Positions 7,514 to 16,325 of a stretch of 51,305 nt of DNA are shown one piece after another (position 1 is the stretch's first letter; every line of letters starts with the position of its first letter). The notes beneath the pieces are model-generated. The model did not search any database and was not told the origin of the DNA. It saw only the letters and a list, made by a program, of their open reading frames with translations. The DNA is taken from assembly GCA_964421085.1 (NCBI GenBank), contig CAYQVO010000026.1:1-51305 (forward strand), read 5' to 3'. The position numbers and the translations under genes are program-made. Origin of the DNA: CAYQVO01 sp964421085 (lineage in GTDB: Bacteria > Bdellovibrionota_C > UBA2361 > CAYQVO01).

Positions 7514-9529
7514 GTGGCAGGAAAACCTCGTTTGTTTCCGCATCCGGCGCTGAAAGAGATGAAATTGATTCCGCTCACCGCAGACTTCCGCCGGCAGGTC
7601 CTTTTCCAGGGCCTGAAATTCGGAATATTCGCGCTTGTCGTAAACTTCATGCTCGACCTTGCCGGAGGTGGCAACGCTTTTTTCCTGGGAAATCTTGCTC
7701 TCTTCATCGCCGCGGCAGGGCTTCCCTTTCCCGGACTTCTGGCGGCCCTTGGCGCCGCTTTGATACCTTTTTCGATGGCTGTTCCCGGCCATTCCAGCGA
7801 ACAGATTAGAGTACTCGTCCTGTGCCTCTGCATCTCGTATGGAGGAAAGCGGTTTCCTGCTGTTCCCCCGTACCTGATAACACTTGCGATCTGGGCACTT
7901 ATCTTCTGGCCCCTCTCTTTTTCGACGCTCAATTCCGCCCTGACAGATCCACTCGCCCTTTTCAACGCCGGGTTGATGGAGGTGTTTCTGACCTTAATCG
8001 CAGGCATCCTGCTTATGCATCCAGTCATATGGTGGAAACTGAACGAGCAGGTGAAGCCCGTCAAGCTTCCTGCGCTTCTTATGCATATCTGCGCCATTTT
8101 TGCGGGGGGTGCGATTATCGGATCTGTGCGCCTTGCCGATGCCGGTTCCGCAATTGCCGCGAACCATTCGTGGATATTCGGGCTTGCTGCCTTTTCAGTC
8201 TTCACTCTTCTCGTCTCTGGATATACCGGGTGGAAGCTTGGACTCGCCTTCCAGAAAGAGGGTGAAACTGTCACAGGTGGAATGCTTGGAATGCAGCACG
8301 CTTTTTCCGGCCTGGCCAGCGAATACTGGCGCAGGCAGCAGGAACATGAAACAAGACACGATGCCGAGGTGATTTCTTCGAAACTCGAAGGACTGTCATT
8401 GGATCCTGTTGAGACCGGGCCCGTCGAGAAGAGTCTTCTCAGCCTTGACACCGGGATTTGCGTTCTCAAAAACGACGGCACTATATCTTTCATCAACCGT
8501 AAATTCCGGCAGTACACCGGGATCACACTTAATGTGGTAAAAGGCAAGCACATCGACCTGGTCGGTGTCGACCCGGCGCTGAGCCGTCATCTTCTCAACC
8601 TTCTGAACCGCACACTCACCAGCGGAGGCGAAGTGAGCGAGATAAAACTGAATCAGCTGCCGGCCCAGCTCCGTTTTTTCGAAATCTGCACGCAGCGCGC
8701 TGACTCTATCCATGAATCCAGCTTCAAAGGCGACAAGGACACGGTTGTTGTGACGCTTCGCGATATTACGAACCGCAGGACAATCGAGACAAGCCTTCTC
8801 GAAGCGCAGAAGGTGGAATCACTGGGCGGCATGGTCAAGGGATTCGCGGTTTCATTCAACGGGTCACTTGCGCGAATTGCCGAAGAAACGAGCCTTGCTC
8901 TTCAGTCCGGTTCTCCTGATGAACATAAAAAGGCGCTCGAAACAGTCGCTCAGGAACTTGCCGGGACAATGCGGATGACTCATCAGCTTGTCGAATTTGC
9001 ATCCGATACACCTGCTACTCTTGAAACATGCGACCTGCAGGCCGTGATAACTGATCGTCTCGATCTTCTGAGGAAGAGCACAGGAGAAGGCGCAGAGATT
9101 CTTTTTGAGGGCAGTGAAGAGAAGATTTATGCGACGATAGGAAAAGCCCTTTTCATGCAGGCATTGACGAATCTCATTTGTAATGCGAAAGAGTCATACC
9201 CCGAAGGCAGAGGAGAGATCCGAGTTTCCGTCGGCACAGAATGGATTGAAGATGAAGTAACACGTCTTCATCCGGGGACCATTGCCGGCCATTATGCCCG
9301 CGTTCGTGTTCAAGACCAGGGGGCAGGCATGACATCGGAGGTTCTTGAAAAGGCTTTTCATCCCCTTTATACAACGAAGGCGGCTTCGGGACACACCGGG
9401 GCTGGTCTTTCAACGGTATTCGCGATTGTCCGCTCACAAGACGGGTTCCTGACCGTTGAGAGCCAGCCGGGGAAGGGAACATGCATTTCAATTTATCTTC
9501 CGTTTCAGTCCGAACCTCCGGGAGTGTGA
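7514..9529 (+). CDS. Membrane-bound sensor histidine-kinase homologue lacking the phospho-acceptor histidine
   Basis: The order is: about eight membrane segments in residues 25-260, a PAS-like domain (about 305-415, 'SLDTGICVLKNDGTISFIN'), a dimerisation helix, and a HATPase domain. The helix matches the AQK.E..G....G.AHDFNN type, but the acceptor block reads GFAVSFNGSL: Val446 replaces His and Ser447 replaces Asp. The ATP domain keeps its N box (NLICNAKESYPEG), G1 (DQGAGM), the F box (FHPLYTTK) and G2 (GAGLSTVFAIV). It may bind ATP but cannot autophosphorylate at the normal residue. Start is GTG 7514; ATG 7559 is an alternative. A receiver-like protein without its Asp lies 0.9 kb downstream. 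Confidence 0.9.
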   Translation: MAGKPRLFPHPALKEMKLIPLTADFRRQVLFQGLKFGIFALVVNFMLDLAGGGNAFFLGNLALFIAAAGLPFPGLLAALGAALIPFSMAVPGHSSEQIRVLVLCLCISYGGKRFPAVPPYLITLAIWALIFWPLSFSTLNSALTDPLALFNAGLMEVFLTLIAGILLMHPVIWWKLNEQVKPVKLPALLMHICAIFAGGAIIGSVRLADAGSAIAANHSWIFGLAAFSVFTLLVSGYTGWKLGLAFQKEGETVTGGMLGMQHAFSGLASEYWRRQQEHETRHDAEVISSKLEGLSLDPVETGPVEKSLLSLDTGICVLKNDGTISFINRKFRQYTGITLNVVKGKHIDLVGVDPALSRHLLNLLNRTLTSGGEVSEIKLNQLPAQLRFFEICTQRADSIHESSFKGDKDTVVVTLRDITNRRTIETSLLEAQKVESLGGMVKGFAVSFNGSLARIAEETSLALQSGSPDEHKKALETVAQELAGTMRMTHQLVEFASDTPATLETCDLQAVITDRLDLLRKSTGEGAEILFEGSEEKIYATIGKALFMQALTNLICNAKESYPEGRGEIRVSVGTEWIEDEVTRLHPGTIAGHYARVRVQDQGAGMTSEVLEKAFHPLYTTKAASGHTGAGLSTVFAIVRSQDGFLTVESQPGKGTCISIYLPFQSEPPGV

Positions 9530-9556
9530 GAGCGGATACGAAGGCTTCTGCGCAAA

Positions 9557-10156
9557 TCAGCATTCGAAATATCCTTCTTCCGTGAAGATCCATTTCACGT
9601 TCATGTCGAGAGGCCCGGCGGGAATGGTTTCCACGACCTGGAACGACCATCCAGTTCCTGCCGCCGTTGAATCAGACATTCCCTTCCGGGCGAGGAAACG
9701 ATCGTAATAACCGCCCCCTCTGCCGAGCCGATGGCCGGTCCTTGTGAATGCAAGCCCAGGCACAAGCACAAGGGCGTTGCCTGCTTCAGCACAGTCGAAT
9801 CGTCTGTCTTCTGCCGGTTCGGGTTCCGGAACGCCTCCCGGGCCCGGACGCAGAAGTGCGGGCCAATCGGAGATAGAATAAAAGTCCAGTTCCCGGCCGG
9901 ATGACATCACTGGAAGATAAACAACCACACCGTTTGAAATCGCAGTCTTGAACAATTCTGAAAGATCGACCTCTGCCGGAAAAGCGGCGACAAATCCAAG
10001 CAGGCTCCTGAAGGGAGGCTCACGGCCGGCAATGAAATCAGCAATACGACTGCACAAGACAATTGAATTGTCTGCAGCCCATGCTGAACCCACTCCGGCA
10101 AGCCGCTGCCTGAGAGATTCTCTAACTGGGTTTTTTACATCTGCGATCCCGGACAT
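9557..10156 (-). CDS. 5-formyltetrahydrofolate cyclo-ligase
   Basis: The enzyme converts 5-formyl-THF to 5,10-methenyl-THF using ATP and recovers stored folate for one-carbon metabolism. Diagnostic features are 'LVLVPGLAFTRTGHRLGRGG' followed by GYYDRFLAR, the nucleotide-binding loop of the family, and the N-terminal 'VRESLRQRLAGV' helix. The protein has 199 residues from ATG 10156 (MSGIAD), which fits the family length. The frame is open to 10213, but the extra residues (MFGFCLQGRPPAL) are not family-like. The middle of the protein has an unusual Pro/Gly/Glu-rich loop (RPGPGGVPEPEPAED). The gene converges with the kinase gene. Confidence 0.92.
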   Translation of the reverse strand: MSGIADVKNPVRESLRQRLAGVGSAWAADNSIVLCSRIADFIAGREPPFRSLLGFVAAFPAEVDLSELFKTAISNGVVVYLPVMSSGRELDFYSISDWPALLRPGPGGVPEPEPAEDRRFDCAEAGNALVLVPGLAFTRTGHRLGRGGGYYDRFLARKGMSDSTAAGTGWSFQVVETIPAGPLDMNVKWIFTEEGYFEC

Positions 10157-10409
10157 GCCTGATTTTGGCATGAATAAGGCCGGCGGGCGACCCTGCAGGC
10201 AAAAGCCAAACACTGTTCAAGGTGCCCCCTTTTCCCGAAAACATGCGTCTAAAGAATCCCTTTCGGCACCTTAATAACAAGGGCTCTTTTCCATTTGGAA
10301 TTTCTGTGGCCAAGATACTCAACCGTGAGCTATTAAGGATTTACAGAACTAATCCGATGAATATACAAGGCAATATTATTGAGGTTGCACAGGAAGGGCT
10401 GATCTAAGA

Positions 10410-11168
10410 ATGGCGGAAGACACAAAAGCCAGATATCCTGAAAAAGTTCTCACGATGTCACCAAAGGAACGGCAGAATGCTGCTGTTCTGGTCGTTGAGT
10501 CGGACACTCTCGAACGCAACAATCTTCGCACTGCTCTCAGGTCGCTTGGCTTTGGGACCCTGTCGGATGCGCCGAATCATGCCGCAGCTCTCGAAAAACT
10601 GGACGACAGAAAATTCACTCATATTATTTTCGAAGCGAAGAAAACAAATATGCCTGCGAAGGAGTTTCTTCAGAAGGTCTTCGAACCGTATCCTCAAATT
10701 ATCGCCGTTCCATCGTCGTATGAACCGAATGTCGACGACGTTTTCGATCTTCTCATCATGGGCGCAAAGGGATATCTGGTTAAGCCCTTCACAGTCGACA
10801 CCGTCGATCAGGCGGTGGTTTCGGCGACCAAAGGCGATCCTATTGCGGACGCTGTTCTTCACGCAAAGGATCGCAATGAAGCACTTGTGGCCATATGCAT
10901 GGCCAGTCTCGACAAGGTAGCAACTCTTATCCGGCAGTCATATCAGTTCGACACCGCCAAGCGCGAAATTCCCAAGGCGATGCTCACTCTTTATCGTTCT
11001 GCCGACCTCGCCAAGACTTTCGCAAGAGGTGGCGATGAGGGACTGCTGGATGCTCTGGAAAAATTCTGCATAGAAAGGAGCAAGGGACCGGCAACTAAAC
11101 TTGGACGCCTGCGGAAGAAAATACACCGCTCAGGTGAGAATGACGGCGACGATGCATCCGGCTTATAG
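10410..11168 (+). CDS. Receiver-like (CheY-fold) protein with Glu in place of the phospho-acceptor Asp
   Basis: Residues 22-140 follow a response-regulator receiver: the first strand VLVVESD, the helix 'LERNNLRTALRSLGF', the third strand THIIFEA, a Ser at the Thr position in AVPSSY, and the conserved Lys in 'GAKGYLVKPFTVDTV'. At the acceptor position the strand has Glu75 (codon 10632) instead of Asp, and the acidic pair at the end of strand 1 is altered too. Normal phosphorylation is therefore unlikely; Glu may mimic a permanently active state. Residues 150-240 form a helical C-terminal region without a recognisable DNA-binding domain. AAGGGC precedes ATG 10410 with long spacing. The next gene overlaps it. 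Confidence 0.85.
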   Translation: MAEDTKARYPEKVLTMSPKERQNAAVLVVESDTLERNNLRTALRSLGFGTLSDAPNHAAALEKLDDRKFTHIIFEAKKTNMPAKEFLQKVFEPYPQIIAVPSSYEPNVDDVFDLLIMGAKGYLVKPFTVDTVDQAVVSATKGDPIADAVLHAKDRNEALVAICMASLDKVATLIRQSYQFDTAKREIPKAMLTLYRSADLAKTFARGGDEGLLDALEKFCIERSKGPATKLGRLRKKIHRSGENDGDDASGL

Positions 11169-11799
11169 ATCCGTTCAGACCTTCGCATTGACTTTGCTGA
11201 TTCTTTTCTGTCCATCAGCTTCTGCAAATCCCCTCCAGGACATTCTCGAGTCTCCGGAATTCAAGGGAATGCCCAGGCACAACATTCCTGAACGGGCCGA
11301 ACAGCTCCTGCTATACGTTGACCCTGAGACCAATTACGGTTCTCTCATGCTCGAGAAGGGCTCACGGTCTTCGCTGGAAGTATGGCTTCAGCCTGTTCCC
11401 GCCCGCTACAAAATACTGAAAACCCGGGTGAAGCGCTTTCATGAGTATACTGAGTTCACCCAGATTTATCAGAACAAGCGTGCCGGTTTCGACTTTTATC
11501 TGAAAATTTTCATTCCCACTCCCAAATTCATGGAATCTGTGAGGATGGGGATTATCAGACAGTTTGCAGAGCTCGAGCCTCCCATTCTGCGTGTTGAATC
11601 CTCGGAGGAACTCTCAGTCGGCGGCGATATTCCCGCCACGCTCTACAACCGCAAGGATGAGACCGCCTCACTGCTCGTGAAACTGCCGAGGAACTCTCTT
11701 CTGAATCTTCTCTGCACAAAGGACGAGGCAACCACTGATATGGTTGAGCTGGCGAACGTGCTCAACATCCGCGAGGTCCGGGACAGACTGGCCAACTGA
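11140..11799 (+). CDS. Secreted protein of unknown family
   Basis: The protein has a signal peptide (from MHPAYRSV, hydrophobic 'FALTLLILFCPSASA') followed by about 185 residues. The mature part is rich in beta-type segments and contains 'LLLYVDPETNYGSLMLE' and FDFYLKIFIPTPKFM. I recognise no family. The start is probably ATG 11140 or 11152, both inside the 3' end of the receiver-like gene (overlap of 17-29 bases), so the two are likely translated from one message. The protein would act in the periplasm or at the cell surface. It converges with the aminotransferase gene, leaving 11 bases. Confidence 0.75.
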   Translation: MTATMHPAYRSVQTFALTLLILFCPSASANPLQDILESPEFKGMPRHNIPERAEQLLLYVDPETNYGSLMLEKGSRSSLEVWLQPVPARYKILKTRVKRFHEYTEFTQIYQNKRAGFDFYLKIFIPTPKFMESVRMGIIRQFAELEPPILRVESSEELSVGGDIPATLYNRKDETASLLVKLPRNSLLNLLCTKDEATTDMVELANVLNIREVRDRLAN

Positions 11800-11810
11800 T
11801 TAATCTGCTG

Positions 11811-13013
11811 TCACTTCACGACGGCCGCAATGCTGTCGCAGACATACTGAATATTCGATGTATTCAGCGATGAGACGGAGATTCGGCCGCTTCTAACCAG
11901 ATAGATGCTGAATTCCCGCGCGAGCCTTTCCACATGCTCCGGCCTGAGGCCCGTGAACGAAAACATCCCGTTCTGCCCAAGAATGAAATGCTTGTCGATG
12001 CCTCTCTCCGCGAGTCCCTCAACGAGCGCTGCCCGCATCAGCTTTATTCTGCTGCGCATTGAAGCTACTTCATCCTTCCATTGTTCACGAAGTGCCGGAT
12101 CTTCCAGCACGCAGGAAATTACCCTGGATCCGAACGTCGGCGGGTTTGAATAATTTGCACGGACGACACCCTTGATATTCGCAGCAACGGACTCAGAGCT
12201 TTCAGCGCCGTCTGTCACAACAATCAGCGCACCCATCCGCTCCCCGTACATTGAGAAGTTCTTCGAGAACGAATAGGCGGCGACGTATTCGATTCCGCGC
12301 AAGGCAAAATTTCGGAGAGGAAACGCATCCTCATCGATTCCGCGCCCGAACCCCTGATACGCAAGATCAAAGAATGGGATAATGCTCTGCTTCTCGAATA
12401 TCTCGGCGAGTTCGAGCCACTGGTTTTCGTCAAGATCTACACCAGTCGGGTTATGACAGCATGCATGAAGAAGCACGGCTGTATGCGCCGGAAGTTTCTG
12501 CAGCGCCGCTTTCATTGCGGAGAAATCAAGTGAGAAACCGTCGGACGCAAGATAGGGATACTCACTCACGGCGAGGCCGGCTGCATGAGCTATCTTTGGA
12601 TGATTAACCCAGGTAGGATTGCTTACTGCGAGAGTCTTCACACCAACGTCAGTTTTAAGGAAATCGCACACAACACGAAGAGCTCCTGTTCCTCCGGGAG
12701 TCTGCGCGACTACAGTTCTTCCTTCCTTGACGACGGGTGATTCCGCGCCGAAGACAAGGCTCTTTACGTTTGCGATGAAGGAAGGGTTCCCGTCTATCGG
12801 GAGGTATGTTGCCGCCCGCTCCTGCTCAACAACAGTCTTCTGTGCCGCATGAACAACTTTGAGGAATACCGTGCGTCCCTCTTCATTCTGATAGACCCCC
12901 GCACCCAGGTTCACCTTCTTTGGATTCGTGTCCTTCGTGAATTTTTCGGTGAGACCAAGAATCGGATCAGGTTCAGTCGGCGGTAACGCCTCGAAGATGG
13001 ATACAGCGGTCAT
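11811..13013 (-). CDS. Aspartate/aromatic aminotransferase, class I (AspC/TyrB type)
   Basis: This PLP enzyme exchanges amino groups between aspartate or aromatic amino acids and 2-oxo acids. The 400-residue sequence has the AspC-type N-terminus ('DPILGLTEKF' and 'NLGAGVYQNEEG'), 'YLPIDGNPSF', 'AQTPGGTGALR', the Asn/Asp region 'HACCHNPTGVDL' and 'FFDLAYQGFGRG', and the Schiff-base lysine in YSFSKNFSMYGERMG. It is in the tyrosine/aspartate subgroup of fold type I rather than the Ib group. It is the distal gene of a minus-strand set behind sufS and sufU, 75 bases after sufU, and could share their transcript. I cannot separate aspartate from aromatic preference by sequence alone. Confidence 0.94.
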   Translation of the reverse strand: MTAVSIFEALPPTEPDPILGLTEKFTKDTNPKKVNLGAGVYQNEEGRTVFLKVVHAAQKTVVEQERAATYLPIDGNPSFIANVKSLVFGAESPVVKEGRTVVAQTPGGTGALRVVCDFLKTDVGVKTLAVSNPTWVNHPKIAHAAGLAVSEYPYLASDGFSLDFSAMKAALQKLPAHTAVLLHACCHNPTGVDLDENQWLELAEIFEKQSIIPFFDLAYQGFGRGIDEDAFPLRNFALRGIEYVAAYSFSKNFSMYGERMGALIVVTDGAESSESVAANIKGVVRANYSNPPTFGSRVISCVLEDPALREQWKDEVASMRSRIKLMRAALVEGLAERGIDKHFILGQNGMFSFTGLRPEHVERLAREFSIYLVRSGRISVSSLNTSNIQYVCDSIAAVVK

Positions 13014-13088
13014 AAGTCCTCATGTAAACAGCTTGGAGATCCTCCGCTTCGCTTCCGGCGGCAATCCGTGCGAATGATCCACAGGCAT

Positions 13089-13517
13089 TCAGATCGAAAT
13101 TCCCCATATTACAGTAAATTCTTCCGGATTTTTCAAATACATCCTTATGCCGTGTTTCAGGACATGAAGTCCGAGGAGGCCGCATTTGATCCTTGTCTGC
13201 ACGACCCCGCCCAGTTCGTCGAATAAGGTATCAGGCTTGATTTCGAGCACTTCTTCCAGCTTCATGCCCTTTACCATTTCAGTAAGTATGCATTCGGAGG
13301 CCCTGCTTATGGCGCATCCATGCCCGTGAAAACGCACATCTTTAATCCTGTCGCGTTCGAGCCGGAGATGAAATACCACTTCGTCGCCGCAGCTCGGGTT
13401 CCCTCCCGAGAGGTGAAGATCGGGATCGTCAAACTCGCCGAAGTTAACCGGGTTCCTGTAAAGGTCGAGAATAATCTCCGTGTAAATGCTGGAATCTTCC
13501 CTCTGTTCGCCTGCCAA
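13089..13517 (-). CDS. sufU: SufU/NifU-like iron-sulfur cluster scaffold or sulfur carrier
   Basis: The 142-residue protein has the three conserved cysteine blocks of the IscU/SufU fold: SGGNPSCGDEV, the HGCAISRAS segment and IKCGLLGLHVL, with the spacing longer than IscU between the second and third, as in SufU. SufU accepts sulfur from SufS and passes it to cluster assembly. The start is TTG 13517 with AAAGGA about 8 bases upstream; no ATG near the family start was found. The gene follows sufS by 27 bases on the same strand, so the two form a SufS-SufU pair. No sufBCD genes are visible in this window. Confidence 0.92.
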   Translation of the reverse strand: MAGEQREDSSIYTEIILDLYRNPVNFGEFDDPDLHLSGGNPSCGDEVVFHLRLERDRIKDVRFHGHGCAISRASECILTEMVKGMKLEEVLEIKPDTLFDELGGVVQTRIKCGLLGLHVLKHGIRMYLKNPEEFTVIWGISI

Positions 13518-13544
13518 ATTTACGAATCCTTTTTTATGAAATTT

Positions 13545-14762
13545 TTATCCGAAAAGTTTCTTTACTGCGTGCAGGCCCTCTATCAACACATCAACTTCCT
13601 CTTTTGTATTGTAAAGGTAGAAGCTGGCGCGCACGCCGCCTTTTATCCCAAGTTCAGTCATCAGCGGCTGACCGCAGTGATCACCGCTCCGGACTGCGAT
13701 ACCCCGCGTGTCCAGAATCTGTGCGACATCATGCGGATGAACGCCCTCAAGATTGAATGAAATCACTCCGCTTCGCTTTTGGATATCAGGCGTGCCGTAC
13801 GATATCACGCCGGGTATTTCCTGCAACTGCTGCAGGGCATAGCCAAGCAGCTCTTTTTCATGCGCCCGGATATTATCCATTCCTGCGCGTTCCAGGTACT
13901 CTACTGCCGCGCCGAGGCCGATTCCGCCGGCGATGTTCGGTGTTCCTGCTTCGAATTTTCTCGGCACAGTATTGAACGTCGTCGACTCGATACACACTGT
14001 CGAAATCATATCCCCGCCATAGAGGAATGGCGGGAGCTGCTCGAGGATTGATGAGCGGCCCCAGAGAACCCCAATTCCGGTAGGCCCGAGCATTTTGTGG
14101 CCGGAGAAGGCATAAAAGTCGCAGCCGATCGCCTTGACATCGACAGCCATGTGAGGGACAGCCTGGCATCCGTCGACGACAACAATAGCTCCAGCCTCCT
14201 TTGCAAGGCGGGTAAGTTTTTCCACCGGGGTAATCGTGCCAAGAATGTTCGAGCACTGAGTGAACGCGGCAATTTTGACGCCGCGGGAAAGAACCTTCCG
14301 GAAGTCATCTTCATCAATCAGACCCTCTGGTGTCACACGGACATAATTGACCTTTACGCCCTTCAGCAGGCCAAGCTGCTGCCAGGGGACAAGATTGGAG
14401 TGATGTTCCATGCGGGTGGTGAGAATTTCGTCTCCGGGCTTGAGCACGCCCTGAAACAGAGTGTACGCCGCAAGATTCAGCGATTCAGTCGCATTCCGGG
14501 TAAAGATGATGTCGTCCGCCTTTGCATTAACCAGGCGCCCAACGGCCTCTCTGGCGTTCTCCCAAAGCGCCGATGCCTCGTTGCTGAGGGTGTGACTCCC
14601 TCGATGAACGTTGGAATTGCTCTCGCGATAATACGATGTGATAGCTTCTATAACCTGGACAGGCTTCTGAGATGTGGCGGCATTATCGAAATAGGTAAGC
14701 GGTCTTCCTCCGATTTTTCGCTGAAATATGGGAAAATCTTTTCTTATCTGCTCAACGTCCAT
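13545..14762 (-). CDS. sufS: Cysteine desulfurase SufS
   Basis: SufS removes sulfur from cysteine as a persulfide for iron-sulfur cluster assembly. The 405 residues show the group II hallmarks: 'FPIFQRKIGGRPLTYFDNAA', NVHRGSHTLS, the PLP-lysine in FSGHKMLGPTGIGVLWG, the 'PRKFEAGTPNIAG' loop and the active cysteine in the short VRSGDHCGQPLM loop. Length matches SufS/CsdA. The ATG at 14762 is followed by MDVEQIRKDFPI, the normal start. It is the first gene of a sufS-sufU-aminotransferase set. The 244 bases upstream hold no recognisable gene and should contain the promoter. Confidence 0.96.
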   Translation of the reverse strand: MDVEQIRKDFPIFQRKIGGRPLTYFDNAATSQKPVQVIEAITSYYRESNSNVHRGSHTLSNEASALWENAREAVGRLVNAKADDIIFTRNATESLNLAAYTLFQGVLKPGDEILTTRMEHHSNLVPWQQLGLLKGVKVNYVRVTPEGLIDEDDFRKVLSRGVKIAAFTQCSNILGTITPVEKLTRLAKEAGAIVVVDGCQAVPHMAVDVKAIGCDFYAFSGHKMLGPTGIGVLWGRSSILEQLPPFLYGGDMISTVCIESTTFNTVPRKFEAGTPNIAGGIGLGAAVEYLERAGMDNIRAHEKELLGYALQQLQEIPGVISYGTPDIQKRSGVISFNLEGVHPHDVAQILDTRGIAVRSGDHCGQPLMTELGIKGGVRASFYLYNTKEEVDVLIEGLHAVKKLFG

Positions 14763-15006
14763 CCATCAAGGGTACCTCAGATCGGCAGGGTTGTAAAAAG
14801 GGGGCGGAGATTAACCCACTACCACATACCCGGTTTTTCCCTGCCCATCCTCGAGGAACTGGCGGAAAAAAGGATCGTTAAGAAGAGGCGCCATGCGGTT
14901 GAGGGGATTCCTGACAGTCTTCGTGCTGAAAACATTCACGACCCCTGGAGCTGCTGGACGAAGAAGAGCATGCTTTTAATATTTCCGGGCGTCACGAGCG
15001 CCTCGT

Positions 15007-16317
15007 TCAGCGCATCAGCAGTTCCTTAATCTGCTGGAGCCATTCGGAGGGTTTCCAGTTCTTGCTTATCCACGCATCCGCTCTGGCCTGGTCAGCGAGT
15101 TTTTCAAGCTGTCTTTCGGGAACATTCGAAAAGAGCGCTATTTTCAGTTCAGGCATAGTCTCTTTGAGGATCTGGCATACTGCTGTGCCTTTCATGCCCG
15201 GCATTTCGACATCGCTAATCAAAAGATCAACATGATCAGAGAAGAGATATTCATGAATGACGGCCCAGTCCGTCGACGTCTGAACCAGGTATCCTTCATT
15301 CTCGAGAAGATGCTTGAGGATCTGGACAATCATCTCCTGATCGTCGAGGCAGAGAACCCTGTACTGTTTTTCTCCCGATACCGCGGCGGTCTTTCCTTCC
15401 CATGTGAGCGGTCTCTTCGCCATGCCCGGTACAGAAGACGCCTTTGCGCTTCCGGCGCCCGGTTTCCCTTCCTTCACATACTCGTTCAGAGCCTTCTGAC
15501 ATTCGAGCTTGAATTCAGCTGCCGAGTCATAGCGCCTCTCTACATCCTTCTCGAGCGCCTTCAGAACGGTTCTCTCCACGTGCGGAGGTATTTGAAGGGA
15601 TGGTTTAAACGGCGGTGCGGGCTGTGTGATCTGCATAAGAAGGGTATGGACGACGTTCTTCCCTTCGAAGGGAACCTGGCCCGAGAGCATTTCATAAAGA
15701 ACAACTCCGGCGGAATATATGTCGACTCTGTGGTCCAGCGTCTTTTCTCCGGCAGCCTGTTCAGGCGACATGTACTGGGGAGTGCCTATAGATGCGCCTT
15801 CGAGGGTAACTCTTCTTGTTCCCTCAGGAAGAGCCTTGATTCTGGCTATTCCAAAGTCGAGAATCCGGAGCAGCTCGCTTCCATCCGGTGTCTTCTCGAT
15901 CATCAGGTTCTCGGGCTTTATGTCCCGGTGAATTATTCCTGCCTTGTGCGCTGCCTCTACTATTCCCAGCATCTCGATGCAGAACGTGAGCGCTTCTTCA
16001 ACAGAATACCTTCCCTTTTCCGCAAGAAGATCCTTGAGGGGCTTGCCTTCGCAGAAGTCCATGGCCATGTAATAAAGCCCCTCGTCGGTCCTGCCGAAAT
16101 CACGGAGCTGAACGGAGCCAGGGTGATTGAAACGCCGGAGCGCTTCCGCTTCTGTTTTGAAACGGTCGATAAAGCGGACTTCGAGCGCAAGAGTCGGGTC
16201 CAGCAGCTTCAACGCATAATGGGAGCCCAGTTCCCTGTGCTTGACCAGGTAAACGCGCCCTGAAGCGCCTTCGCCTATGACTTTAATGACTTCGTATTTA
16301 CCGGCAATAACCCGCAC
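15007..16317 (-). CDS. Hanks-type Ser/Thr protein kinase fused to a C-terminal receiver domain
   Basis: Residues 8-265 are an intact eukaryotic-type kinase: Gly loop GEGASGRVYLV, Lys in YALKLLD, catalytic HRDIKPENLM, metal-binding LDFGIA, and the GTPQYMSPEQAAG activation segment. After a linker, residues 316-436 form a response-regulator receiver with acidic residues (VLCLDDQEM), the acceptor Asp in LLISDVEMPGMKG and a Lys in WISKNWKP. No membrane segment or sensor is present, so it is cytoplasmic. The fusion joins Ser/Thr and Asp phosphorylation in one chain; a separate histidine kinase could control it through the receiver. The start is GTG 16317. It lies 8 bases after the greB-like gene on the same strand. 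Confidence 0.94.
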   Translation of the reverse strand: MRVIAGKYEVIKVIGEGASGRVYLVKHRELGSHYALKLLDPTLALEVRFIDRFKTEAEALRRFNHPGSVQLRDFGRTDEGLYYMAMDFCEGKPLKDLLAEKGRYSVEEALTFCIEMLGIVEAAHKAGIIHRDIKPENLMIEKTPDGSELLRILDFGIARIKALPEGTRRVTLEGASIGTPQYMSPEQAAGEKTLDHRVDIYSAGVVLYEMLSGQVPFEGKNVVHTLLMQITQPAPPFKPSLQIPPHVERTVLKALEKDVERRYDSAAEFKLECQKALNEYVKEGKPGAGSAKASSVPGMAKRPLTWEGKTAAVSGEKQYRVLCLDDQEMIVQILKHLLENEGYLVQTSTDWAVIHEYLFSDHVDLLISDVEMPGMKGTAVCQILKETMPELKIALFSNVPERQLEKLADQARADAWISKNWKPSEWLQQIKELLMR

Positions 16318-16325
16318 TATTCAAC

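Noticed and set aside
7474..8553. 359-codon minus-strand frame opposite the sensor gene
   Set aside because: It is Ser/Pro/Arg-rich, without motif, and antisense to a membrane and PAS coding region.
14097..15029. 310-codon plus-strand frame opposite sufS
   Set aside because: It is antisense to a clear SufS gene, has no family motif and poor composition; a shadow frame.
15232..16263. 343-codon plus-strand frame opposite the kinase-receiver gene
   Set aside because: The minus-strand gene has full kinase and receiver motifs; the plus frame is Arg/Leu/Phe/Ser-rich shadow sequence.
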